A program made the translations under genes and the position numbers. Below are positions 41,642-50,900 of a stretch of DNA of 64,000 bases, in pieces. Within the stretch, counting starts at the first letter, position 1. Each line of letters opens with the position of its first letter. The DNA comes from JADLGL01 sp050184415 (GTDB taxonomy: Bacteria > Pseudomonadota > Alphaproteobacteria > Rhizobiales > Kaistiaceae), in contig JBFXAJ010000019.1 in the NCBI GenBank assembly GCA_050184415.1, positions 1 to 64,000 on the forward strand, given 5' to 3'. Below the pieces are notes generated by a model, which worked only from the letters and a program-made list of their open reading frames with translations, did no database searches and was not told the DNA's origin.

Positions 41642-42558
41642 AGCAGGACGTCCGCTCCTTTGCGGAGGTGTCTGGTGCGCCAGCCGGATCCGGGCTTGCG
41701 GTTCGCGGCGCGACCGTCACCTACCGCAATGGCTTCACCGCGCTCCGCGACGTGACCTTCGAGATCCCCACCGGCACGATCACCGCCCTTGTCGGCGTGA
41801 ACGGCAGCGGCAAGTCGACCCTCTTCAAGGCGATCATGGGCTTCGTCCGTCTGGCGAAGGGCGAAATAGCCGTGTTGGGCCAGTCCGTCGCGTCGGCGCT
41901 GCGGAAAAATCTCGTCGCCTATGTTCCGCAGAGCGAGGAGGTCGACTGGAATTTCCCCGTCCTCGTCGAGGACGTCGTGATGATGGGCCGCTACGGCAAG
42001 ATGGGCCAGCTCCGGATTCCGAGGGCCGCCGATCGCGCAGCCGTGACCGAGGCGCTCGACCGGGTCGGGATGGCGGACTTCCGGAAGCGCCAGATCGGCG
42101 AGCTCTCGGGCGGCCAGAAGAAGCGCGTGTTCCTGGCGCGCGCCCTGGCCCAGGACGGCCGCGTCATCCTCCTCGACGAGCCGTTCACGGGCGTGGACGT
42201 GACGACCGAGGATGCGATCATCGACCTGCTCCGCGGCCTTCGCGACGAAGGCCGCGTGATGCTGGTCTCGACGCACAATCTCGGCAGCGTGCCGGAGTTC
42301 TGCGACCGCACGATCCTCCTTCGCAACACGGTGCTCGCCTACGGGCCGACCGAGGACACCTTCACCCAGGCGAACCTCGAGGCGACCTTCGGCGGCGTGC
42401 TCCGCCACTTCATGCTCAACGAAGGCGGCGAGCCGCATTCGGTGGGCGTCCTCACCGACGACGAGCGTCCGCTGGTGCTTCGTGGCGACCGGGCGATGGC
42501 GCGCGACCCTGCCCAGCGCGACAAGCCGAAGTCGGACGTATCCGACATTGGCCAGTAG
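41638..42558 (+). CDS. sitB: SitB ATPase of the Mn/Fe importer
   Basis: A 306-residue ATPase: Walker A GVNGSGKST, Q-loop YVPQSEEVDWNFPV, signature LSGGQKKRV, Walker B VILLDEPFTGVD, switch His in VSTHNLG. The phrase PQSEEVDWNFPVLVEDVVMMGRYG is diagnostic of the SitB/MntB branch. The C-terminal ~50 residues (after the LNEGGEPHS block) form an extension that may be regulatory. Nine bases before sitC. Confidence 0.93.
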   Translation: MKQDVRSFAEVSGAPAGSGLAVRGATVTYRNGFTALRDVTFEIPTGTITALVGVNGSGKSTLFKAIMGFVRLAKGEIAVLGQSVASALRKNLVAYVPQSEEVDWNFPVLVEDVVMMGRYGKMGQLRIPRAADRAAVTEALDRVGMADFRKRQIGELSGGQKKRVFLARALAQDGRVILLDEPFTGVDVTTEDAIIDLLRGLRDEGRVMLVSTHNLGSVPEFCDRTILLRNTVLAYGPTEDTFTQANLEATFGGVLRHFMLNEGGEPHSVGVLTDDERPLVLRGDRAMARDPAQRDKPKSDVSDIGQ

Positions 42559-42567
42559 GGGCGCACG

Positions 42568-43425
42568 ATGAGCGTCCTGCTCGAGCCGTTCGGCTATCAG
42601 TACATGCTGAATGCGATGTGGGTGTCTGCCCTTGTCGGCTGCGTCTGCGCGTTCCTGTCGGCCTATCTGATGCTGAAGGGCTGGTCGCTGATCGGCGACG
42701 CGCTCTCGCATTCGATCGTGCCGGGCGTTGCCGGCGCCTACATGCTCGGCCTGCCCTTCTCGATCGGCGCGTTCCTGTCCGGCGGCCTTGCCGCCGGTAC
42801 GATGCTGTTCCTCAACGAGCGCACGAAGCTCAAGGAGGACGCGATCATCGGCATGATCTTCTCGTCCTTCTTCGCCCTCGGCCTGTTCATGGCCTCGATC
42901 TCGCCGACCCCGATCAACGTCCAGACGATCGTGCTTGGAAACATCCTCGCGATCACGCCCGAGGACACGCTGCAGCTCGCGATCATCGGCTTCGTCTCGC
43001 TTGCGGTGCTGATCGCCAAGTGGCGGGACCTTCTTGTCGTCTTCTTCGACGAGAACCACGCGCGATCGATCGGCCTTCGCCCGACCCTCCTCCGCATCGT
43101 GTTCTTCACCCTGCTGGCAGCCTGCACGGTTGCCGCGCTGCAGACGGTGGGCGCGCTCCTCGTCATCTGTCTCGTCGTGACGCCGGGTGCGACCGCCTAC
43201 CTCCTGAGCGACCGCTTCCCGCGTGTCGTCATCATCGCCGTCATCATCGGGACGGTGACGTGCTTCGTCGGCGCCTATATCAGCTACTTCCTCGATGGCG
43301 CGACGGGCGGGATCATCGTGGTGCTCCAGACCCTGGCTTTCCTCGTCGCGTTCGTCTTGGCGCCGAAGCACGGCATTCTCGCCTCGCGGCGCCGCGCCGC
43401 CGCAGCGCTGAGGGCGAAGCCATGA
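42568..43425 (+). CDS. sitC: SitC permease of the Mn/Fe importer
   Basis: A 285-residue permease of the ABC-3 family with about eight membrane helices. Conserved blocks are YLMLKGWSLIGDALSHSIVPGVAGAYMLG, INVQTIVLGNILAI, and CLVVTPGATAYLLSDRF with the Pro-rich helix that lines the metal path. Overlaps sitD by ATGA. SitC and SitD here form the heterodimeric channel. Confidence 0.93.
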   Translation: MSVLLEPFGYQYMLNAMWVSALVGCVCAFLSAYLMLKGWSLIGDALSHSIVPGVAGAYMLGLPFSIGAFLSGGLAAGTMLFLNERTKLKEDAIIGMIFSSFFALGLFMASISPTPINVQTIVLGNILAITPEDTLQLAIIGFVSLAVLIAKWRDLLVVFFDENHARSIGLRPTLLRIVFFTLLAACTVAALQTVGALLVICLVVTPGATAYLLSDRFPRVVIIAVIIGTVTCFVGAYISYFLDGATGGIIVVLQTLAFLVAFVLAPKHGILASRRRAAAALRAKP

Positions 43426-44285
43426 GCTTCTTCGAGAACGTCGTCCTGCCCTTCCAGTTCGAGTTCATGCGGTCGGCACTGCTCATTGCCGTGCTCGTTG
43501 CCGTACCGGCCGCGCTGCTCTCGTGCTTCCTGGTCCTCAAGGGCTGGGCACTGATGGGCGACGCCATCAGCCACGCCGTCTTTCCCGGCGTGGTGATCGC
43601 CTACATCATCGGCATTCCCTACGCCGTCGGCGCGTTCGTCGCCGGCCTCTTCTCCTCGGTCGCGATCGGCTTCCTCAAGGACAACAGCCGGATCAAGGAG
43701 GGGACCGTGATGGGGATCGTCTTCGCCGGCATGTTCGGTCTCGGGCTCGTGCTCTATGTCGAGATCCAGAGCGACGTCCATCTCGACCATATCCTCTTCG
43801 GCGACATGCTCGGCGTCGGCTTCTACGAGCTCATCCAGGGCGCCGCGATCGCGCTCATCGTCACCGGGCTCATCGCCGCCAAGTGGCGGGACCTCCTCCT
43901 CCACGCCTTCGATCCGACGCAGGCGCGGGCCGTCGGCCTGCCCGTCAGCCTCCTCCACTACGGGCTGCTGAGCATGATCACGCTGACGGTGGTCGGCGCG
44001 CTGAGCGCGGTCGGGATCATCATCGCGATCGCGATGCTGATCGCACCGGGGGCGATCGCGTTTCTCCTGACGCGGCGGTTCAGCACCATGCTGGCGCTCG
44101 CGGTCGCGATCGCGGTCGTGGCGTCCTTCGCCGGCGTCTATCTCAGCTTCTTCATCGACAGCGCCCCCGCGCCCACGATCGTCCTCCTGATGACGCTCAT
44201 GTTCATCGCCGCGTTCGTCTATTCGTCGTGGCGGACGGCGCGGCGCGAGGGACGCATCCCGATTTCGGCCTCGGCGGAATCGTAG
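43422..44285 (+). CDS. sitD: SitD permease of the Mn/Fe importer
   Basis: A 287-residue ABC-3 family permease paralogous to SitC: CFLVLKGWALMGDAISHAVFPGVVIAYIIG, LDHILFGDMLGV, AMLIAPGAIAFLLTRRF. About eight membrane helices. Last gene of the operon, followed by a hairpin terminator candidate. Confidence 0.93.
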   Translation: MSFFENVVLPFQFEFMRSALLIAVLVAVPAALLSCFLVLKGWALMGDAISHAVFPGVVIAYIIGIPYAVGAFVAGLFSSVAIGFLKDNSRIKEGTVMGIVFAGMFGLGLVLYVEIQSDVHLDHILFGDMLGVGFYELIQGAAIALIVTGLIAAKWRDLLLHAFDPTQARAVGLPVSLLHYGLLSMITLTVVGALSAVGIIIAIAMLIAPGAIAFLLTRRFSTMLALAVAIAVVASFAGVYLSFFIDSAPAPTIVLLMTLMFIAAFVYSSWRTARREGRIPISASAES

Positions 44286-44301
44286 CCCGCTCCGATCTCC
44301 G

Positions 44302-44322
44302 CGAACGGGCGGAGCCCGTTCG
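44302..44322 (+). terminator. Hairpin after sitABCD
   Basis: CGAACGGGC (44302-44310) pairs perfectly with GCCCGTTCG (44314-44322) around GGA. A second G-run/C-run stem (TGGGGGGC near 44325 with GCCCCCCA near 44370) follows. It lies between the sit operon and the convergent cytochrome gene, so it may serve both strands. No T-tract. Confidence 0.55.
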
Positions 44323-44401
44323 GGTGGGGGGCTGTGACTCGGCGTAGCCCGCGCCGCCCCCCAACCGGAGCTTGCTCCCTGCTGTGCTCCGGCGGCAGAC
44401 C

Positions 44402-45133
44402 TCAGCCGCCTGCCGCGGCCGCCTGCGGCGGGCCGGGCCACCAATTGGCGAACCCATCGCGGTTCGGCATCTCGACGGTCGGCAGCGTCGTCGCGTCGAG
44501 GCGCATCCCGATCGGAAGGATGTCGTCGACCGACAGCAGGAACGCCACCACCGCATAGACCTGATCGTCGGTCAGCGACTGCGGCGCGTTGAGCGGCATG
44601 GCGCGGCGCACGTAGTCGAAGATGGTCGTCGCGTAGGGCCAGAAGCTCGCGACGGTCTTGACCGGCCTCGTACCCGTCAGGGTCCCAAGGCCGCCGGTCA
44701 GCGCGACCATGCCCTCGCCGCCCGCGCCGCGCGGGCCGTGACAGCCGACGCAGAACTCCATGTAGACGAGAGCGCCTTCCGCGGACGAGCCGCTGCCCGG
44801 CGGCAGGTTGCGGCCGTCCGGCGGGATCGAGATGTTGAGGCGCGCGATCTCCTCGGCCGTCGCCGGGACCCCGAGGCCGGGGCCGCGGATATCGAGGGGC
44901 GCGGCGGTCACCGCCGCCGTCACCGCCGGGGCGGCCGCGGGAGCGGGTTCCGCGGGCGTCGCCGCCGGAGCAGGCTCAGGCACGACGGGGGCGGCCGCGA
45001 CGTCGACCGGCTCCGGTTCGAGGAGCTCGGGCTCGGTCATGACGACCGCGGTGTCGTCGCTCCGCGCCCAGACGATCACCACCAGGAACACGATGGCGAG
45101 GATGCCGAAGAGGATGCCGGGCAGCCTAGACAT
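44402..45133 (-). CDS. Membrane-anchored mono-haem cytochrome c paired with SoxC-like protein
   Basis: A 243-residue protein with an N-terminal membrane anchor (residues ~4-24) and a 60-residue Ala/Pro/Glu-rich spacer. A single cytochrome c domain follows, with CVGCH (haem) and a candidate Met ligand in RRAMPLNAPQ. It overlaps the upstream SoxC-like gene by eight bases, so the two form a complex or electron-transfer pair. SoxD of Paracoccus is larger with two haems; this is closer to a SorB-like single-haem partner fused to an anchor. ATG at 45133. Confidence 0.85.
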   Translation of the reverse strand: MSRLPGILFGILAIVFLVVIVWARSDDTAVVMTEPELLEPEPVDVAAAPVVPEPAPAATPAEPAPAAAPAVTAAVTAAPLDIRGPGLGVPATAEEIARLNISIPPDGRNLPPGSGSSAEGALVYMEFCVGCHGPRGAGGEGMVALTGGLGTLTGTRPVKTVASFWPYATTIFDYVRRAMPLNAPQSLTDDQVYAVVAFLLSVDDILPIGMRLDATTLPTVEMPNRDGFANWWPGPPQAAAAGG

Positions 45134-46418
45134 TGAGGACCTCTCCGGCTTCGTCGATCGCCCAGTTCTGGATGCCGTTGTACATGTAGCTCTGGCCGGG
45201 CGCGAACAGCGCGCGCCAGGCGTCGTGGGTGGGCTGGACGTTGCCGCGCTCGTCGGTGGCACGGCTCATCAGCACCACGGGCTGCCCGGACCATTCCCAG
45301 GGCAGCCGGAACCGCGTCAGCGCCTTCGGGATGATCGGCTCGCCGAGCGCTGCATCCGTCCACGAGGCGCCATTGTCGGCCGAAACCTCGACACGGGAAA
45401 TCCGTCCGGCGCCGGACCAGGCCAGGCCGGAGATCTCGTAGAGGCCGGGCCCCGTAAGGTTCACGCCGTAGGACGGCCGCGCGATGAAGGACTTCACGCC
45501 GTGCTCGAGCCAGAACTGGCGCGCGATGCCGTTCGGCATCAGCTCTGTGTATTTCGACGTCTCGTCCTTGGTATGCGTCGGCCCGTTCGTGAGCTCGATG
45601 CGGCGCACCCATTTGACGTTGAGGTTGCCCTGGAAGCCGGGCACCAGGAGGCGCATCGGATAACCCTGCTCGGGCCGGATCGCCTCGCCGTTCTGGTAGA
45701 GGGCGAGGAGCGTGTCGTCCATCGCCTTCTCGAGCGGGATCGACCGGCTCATCGCCGCCGCGTCCGCGCCTTCGGCAAGGATCCAGTTCGCGTCCGCCTG
45801 CACGCCGGCCTCCTGGAGAAGGACCGACAGGCGGACGCCCGTCCACTCCGAGCATGAGAGCAGCCCGTGGATGCCCTGGACGGTGTTCTGGACCGGGTTC
45901 ACGCCGGCCGCGCCGCCGCTGTTGCCGGCGCATTCCACGAACCGGATCATGCTCTCCATCGGGTAGCGCATCAGCGCGTCCATGGTGAACACGAGCGGAC
46001 GATCCACGAGGCCGTGGATGGTGAGCCGGTGCTCGGCCGGGTCGATCGTCGGAACGCCATTGTGGTGGCGCTCGAAATGGAGGCCGCTCGGCGTGATGAT
46101 GCCGTTGAGGAGGTGATGCGGCGTGCGCGACGAGCCCGTCGCCGGAGCACGCTCGTTGATGGTGAAGGTCCGCACCACCGCCGCCTCGGTGCCAGCCGGA
46201 GTGCCGTAGGGCGAGAAGGACCGCCCCGGCGTCAGCATGCTCGCCGGCGCATCGAGCGCGATCGGATTGGCCGCGAACGACACCCCGGCCGCGAGCGCCC
46301 CCGCGGTACCGGCGAACAGCGCGCCGCCCCTCAGAAATGCGCGCCGGTGCAGGAGGCCGTTCCCGGCTACGGGCTCCCCCAGCTCGGCGCGCAAATCATC
46401 CTCATTCGACGACGGCAT
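45126..46418 (-). CDS. soxC: SoxC-like sulfite oxidase family molybdoenzyme
   Basis: A 430-residue periplasmic molybdopterin protein. A twin-arginine leader is visible (HRRAFLRGGALFAGTAGALAAG). The Sox-type sequence includes GIITPSGLHFERHHNGVP, IDPAEHRLTIHGLVDRPLVFT and the molybdenum-ligating Cys in RFVECAGNSGG. A dimerisation domain occupies the C-terminal third. SoxC with SoxD oxidises protein-bound sulfane sulfur; relatives oxidise sulfite. No soxXYZAB lies in the window, so a stand-alone sulfite or sulfane dehydrogenase is possible. GGGAGGAA lies four bases from the ATG at 46418. Confidence 0.9.
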   Translation of the reverse strand: MPSSNEDDLRAELGEPVAGNGLLHRRAFLRGGALFAGTAGALAAGVSFAANPIALDAPASMLTPGRSFSPYGTPAGTEAAVVRTFTINERAPATGSSRTPHHLLNGIITPSGLHFERHHNGVPTIDPAEHRLTIHGLVDRPLVFTMDALMRYPMESMIRFVECAGNSGGAAGVNPVQNTVQGIHGLLSCSEWTGVRLSVLLQEAGVQADANWILAEGADAAAMSRSIPLEKAMDDTLLALYQNGEAIRPEQGYPMRLLVPGFQGNLNVKWVRRIELTNGPTHTKDETSKYTELMPNGIARQFWLEHGVKSFIARPSYGVNLTGPGLYEISGLAWSGAGRISRVEVSADNGASWTDAALGEPIIPKALTRFRLPWEWSGQPVVLMSRATDERGNVQPTHDAWRALFAPGQSYMYNGIQNWAIDEAGEVLNV

Positions 46419-46608
46419 GCAGTTCCTCCCCAGTCACGGCATTCTTCGTTCGTTGCGCCATTCATGAGGCCGTTTGTCATGGCAATGCAACAGTCTGCGC
46501 GCACCCTTTCGCGCGAAAGCCGTCGTCCGTGCGTGATGTACGCGTTTCTTGCCGTCCGGACCCACCCGGAAGGGTTATTGCCGACTATCCCGTCCCAACC
46601 TGACCGCC

Positions 46609-47547
46609 TCAGCGGGCGTAGTAATAAGCGGGCCCGATCAGGCGGACGCCGCCCCCGGCGTCGCCGGCATCGGCCACCGCGGGCCCGGCGGGGAAATTCA
46701 TCTCGCCGGGCACGAAGCCGCCCGCCCGGTTGGCGAGGGTCTCCGGATCCTCGGCGAAGACCGGCCGCGGGACCGGCAGCGGGATGAGCTGGCCGGTCAC
46801 CGTGATCTCGAGGAGATCGCCGTTGCCGCCATTGCGAAGATCCTCCGCGATGCGCTGATCGATCGTCGCCTGCAGCTCGGGCGTGGGTCGGCAGGCGTTC
46901 TGCGGATTGAACGCAGTCTGGAACGCGAACGCGGTCGGAAGGTCGGCATAGCGGTCGCCGTTGAGATTGACCGCATCCTCGACCCCCTCGCCGGGGTTGC
47001 GGTGGACGTAGAGCTCGGCCCCCTGGCATTGCGCCGCGCAGAGCGTGGCCGCCTCCTCGAACGTGTCTGGAGTGGCGGTGTAGGCCAGCGGGTAGAAAAA
47101 TCCGTCCGAGGCCCGCACGCACAGCGCGCGGTAGGTGTTCGCCGGCGCCTGCGTCGAGCAATTGTTGAGCCGCATGGCGGTCAGGATGTTCGCCCGCGCC
47201 GCATTGTCCTGGCCGCGGCCCGCCTGCCGGACGGCGCGCTCGATCGCGTTCACGTTGGCCTGCATCTGGTTCAGGGTCTGGCGGATCGGACCGCATTGCG
47301 GGGGCGCGAACACCTGGAACAGCACGATGCAGCCCATCGCCTGCGCCTGCGCGTAGAGCTGGTTGTACTGGGCCTGCGCGACCCCGAGCTGGTTCAGGAG
47401 CTGCTGGTACTGGCCGCCGCCATTCTGGTCGAGCTGCGCAAGCTGGCCGCGGAGCGCGCTGCAGACGTCTTGTGCCGCGGCGGGCAAGGCGAAGAGCGCA
47501 ACCATCGCGGCGGCAACTGCGCCAGATATCCGCCCGAGCCTAAGCAT
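46609..47547 (-). CDS. DUF2865 exported protein
   Basis: A 312-residue exported protein (signal ends LPAAAQ, ~residue 25). It has Gln/Asn-rich helical segments (~35-65), then the DUF2865 core: YRALCVRASDGFFYPLAYTATPDTFEEAATLCAAQCQGAELYVHRNPGE. This contains four of its Cys. The family is largely restricted to Hyphomicrobiales and its function is unknown. The C-terminal ~80 residues are Pro/Gly-rich. It supports the taxonomic reading of the window. Confidence 0.88.
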   Translation of the reverse strand: MLRLGRISGAVAAAMVALFALPAAAQDVCSALRGQLAQLDQNGGGQYQQLLNQLGVAQAQYNQLYAQAQAMGCIVLFQVFAPPQCGPIRQTLNQMQANVNAIERAVRQAGRGQDNAARANILTAMRLNNCSTQAPANTYRALCVRASDGFFYPLAYTATPDTFEEAATLCAAQCQGAELYVHRNPGEGVEDAVNLNGDRYADLPTAFAFQTAFNPQNACRPTPELQATIDQRIAEDLRNGGNGDLLEITVTGQLIPLPVPRPVFAEDPETLANRAGGFVPGEMNFPAGPAVADAGDAGGGVRLIGPAYYYAR

Positions 47548-47665
47548 CCGCCACTGTCCGACAACAAACCGTCATCTAACGCACCGTAGGGCACTACCGA
47601 TCCGTTCAGGGGATCGAATTTTACACCGGCCGCGTTCAGCGATCGGGGGGAGAGAGGAGGACACT

Positions 47666-47899
47666 ATGCCCAACGAGAGGCGTACCGCTGCTGAATTATC
47701 TGCGATTATCCGGGACCGTCTGCAAGCCGGACCGCACGCCGGCAGCATCGAACGGGTTATCGTCACGCCGAGCTTCGGCGACAGCTGGACCTGGGAGATC
47801 GTCGCCAAGCGCGGCGCCGCGATCCAGGATTTCGCGGCCATCGAGCTGGCGATCAGCGAGCTGCAGCGGCGTTACGGGTTCCGCGCCGCGGCAGCCTAG
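47666..47899 (+). CDS. Small conserved-type protein, 77 residues
   Basis: Starts at the ATG at 47666 behind a strong AGGAGG (47655-47660, five bases away); the longer upstream frame is unsupported. The product ERRTAAELSAIIRDRLQAGP begins with a helix and continues with IERVIVTPSFGDSWTWEIVAKRG, a beta hairpin, and a closing helix AIELAISELQRRYGF. No Cys, no membrane segment. I recognise the pattern as a small rhizobial hypothetical but no function. Convergent with the large helicase gene. Confidence 0.8.
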   Translation: MPNERRTAAELSAIIRDRLQAGPHAGSIERVIVTPSFGDSWTWEIVAKRGAAIQDFAAIELAISELQRRYGFRAAAA

Positions 47900-47908
47900 C
47901 TTCGGCTG

Positions 47909-50900
47909 CTAGTGCAGGGTAACTGCTGCCGGCTCGCCATCGATGGCCGGCGGCGCGGGAGCCATTTGCCAGCCCTCGCGGATGCGGCCGACCACCGCGA
48001 CGATACGGTCGAGATAGAGCCGCTTCTCGACCGCCGAGGTTCCTGACCGCTGGTAGAGCGGGACCTTCACGAACCATTGGTCCGGATGCGTGATGCGCTG
48101 CCGGATGAACGTCTCGATCATCGCGTCGCGAAGGATCGAGCGATGCGGTTCCCACGGGTCTGCCGCCGGCCGGATGACCGTCTCACGGAACGTCTCGAGG
48201 AGCGCGAAGGCCTCCGCTTCGGTGACCGGCCCGTCGCCGTCGAGTTCGGCCGCGTTTGCCGGAACGCGGTCGGCCTCGCCTGGGCCTTCGGCGCCATTGC
48301 CGGACCCGTTGGCATGCGCGGCGCGTGGGGTTTCCTCGGCGACCGCCGGAGACTCCGGATTTGGCGCCGCGCCGAGGCCCAGATCGAGCTCCTTCGCGAC
48401 CGGCTTCTGCCTGAGCTCGTCGAGCCGGCGGACCAGTTTGTCGGTCTCGGCGTTCGGATCGTCGAACCAGTCCGTCGACCACACGCGGAGGATCGTCCAG
48501 CCGCGATCGCGCAACACCTGCTCGCGCAACCGGTCGCGGTCGCGCGCACTTCGGCTCGCATGGAACCGCGCGCCGTCGCATTCGATGCCAGCCAGGTACT
48601 GGCCGGGCTGGTCCGGGTGCCGGACGCCGAGGTCGATCCGGAAGCCGGAGACCCCGATCTGTGCATCGGTCTCGTAGCCGCGCGCTCGCAGCCGCTCGCT
48701 CACCTCGATCTCGAAATCGCTGTCGGCCTCGCCGCCGACGCGCTCGACTTCTGCGCGGCCGCGGGTCTCGACATAGTCGAGGTATTCCTTGAGCACCCGG
48801 ACGCCGAGATTGCTTGTCTCCGCCGGCTTCACGTCGTCCGCGCCGAAGGACGCGAACAGCGCGATCCGGCTTCGGGCGCGGGAGAAGAGGACGTTGAGCC
48901 GCCGGTGCCCGTGCCGGCTGTTGATAGGCCCGAAGCGCTGGGCCATCACCGTCGCCCCCGGCGCCTTGCCATAGGTCATCGAGATGAAGATGACGTCGCG
49001 CTCGTCGCCCTGCACGTTCTCGAGGTTTTTGATGAAGAACGGCTCGTTCCGCGCCGTCGCCCGCTCGAAATAGCGCTCTACCAGCTCGTCGCCGCGGGCG
49101 AGCCGCGCCAGCGTCTCGAAGATGAGGTCGCGCTGCTGGGTGTTGATGGCGACGATGCCGAGCGTGGGAAAGGCGTCCTCCTTCGTCTCGGCGAAGCGGC
49201 GCATGAAGGCGACCGCTTCCTCGGCGACCCGCTCGGCCTCCGCGACGTTGCGGCTTGCCTGGTAGGCGCCATCGACACGCACAAGATCGATCGCGAAGGA
49301 GGGCGTCTTCGCCGCCGGGAAGGTGATCAGCGAAGAGTCGTAGAACTTCTCGTTGGAGAAGCGGATCAGGCTCTCCGACCGGCAGCGATAATGCCATTTG
49401 AGCCGCCTGACCTCGGAGAACACGGTCTGGCAGCGCTCGAGGATCGATTCGTCGTCGACGTCGTCCGTGTCGTCGTCGGCGCTCTCGGCAAGGGCGCGGT
49501 CGAAGAACGCGGTCGGCGGCAACTGCTTGCGGTCGCCGACGACGACGATCTGGCGGGCACGCAGCATCGCGCCGAGCGCATCTTCGGGTCGCATCTGCGA
49601 CGCCTCGTCGATGACGAGGAGGTCGAACTTGAACTCGCCCGGCGGCAGGAATTTCGCCAGCGACAGCGGGCTCATCATGAAGCAGGGCGTCAGCGCGCGG
49701 ATCGCGCTGCCGGCGCGCGCGAGGAGCCCGCGGACCGGCGTGTACTTGCCCTGCTTGGTGAACTCCCGGGCGAGGAGGTTCAGCTCCGTCCACGACCGCA
49801 CCGGACCGGCTCGCGTTCCGTCCGGGATATCCTTGGCGACGAGGCGGGCGCGGACGTTGGCCCGATCGGTCTCGATCTTCAGCCGGTCGAGCTCGGCGAA
49901 GGTCTTGCGGCGGACGTCGAGGCTGGTGCCGGTGCGATGCGCGAGCGCATCCGACCGCCGGCGGGCCGCCGTCACGCGCATCCGCGCGGCAAGGCCCTCG
50001 AACAGCTGCGGCAGCCGGTGCGGGTCGACCCCGGCCGCGTCGGCGCGCTTGAGGAAATCAGCGAGGCCGGAGCGGTCGAGGACCTCGCGGTCGCGGCGCA
50101 TCGAGATGAAGTCGGCGAGCTGCTCCGCGCGGTCGTGCAGCCGGTCGAGATGCGAGACGAGCGCCGGGATGTCGAGGCGTTCGATCGCCTCGAACCCGAA
50201 GCGGGCGACGACGGCTCGGGCGTCGGCCATCGCGCCCTCGGTAGCCGCGCGCAGCCGTGCCGATTCGTGCAGCTTTGCCCGCCAGACACCGGGCTCGAAC
50301 GACAGGAGACCCAATTCCAGCGGCGGCGTCAGGCGCGCGCCGCGGACCGCGCGGACCCATTCGATCACCCGCCGCAGCTCCTCGATGCGCTCGACGTCCG
50401 GCGCAAGGGCGGTGATCGTCTCGTGCACCGGCGAGGCTTTGAGAGCCGCCAGGGCCGCGTCGTTGCGGCGGCGCGCGGCGTCGATCACCACGAGCGTCGA
50501 AAGCGGAACGTCGTAGCCTTCGAGCGTGCGGTCGGGATCGACTTCGATCAGCGCCCGGATCGACCGGATGTCGGCCTCGCGCTGCGTCAGGGCGGTCGCG
50601 AATGGCGTGTTGTTGAGCGCGGCCTGGAACGACGGGGCGACCGCAAGGAACGCGACCGCGGCCGGCCGCATCTCCGCGACCGCCGGCAGCCAGTCGGGCG
50701 GAACGGCAAGGAGCGTCGCCGCGACGGCCTCGCCGCCGGGAAGCGCCTTGAGATGGGCAGTCACCGCGCGCCGGTCTTCGAGCGCGCCGGCGATGTCCTC
50801 GAACGGTGTGTCGAAGGCCTTCCAGGCGCTGCCGATCATCAGTGCCGGGCGCTCGTCGCTGCGGAAGGCGTCGACGGCCCGGCCGTGCTTCGCGATGCGC

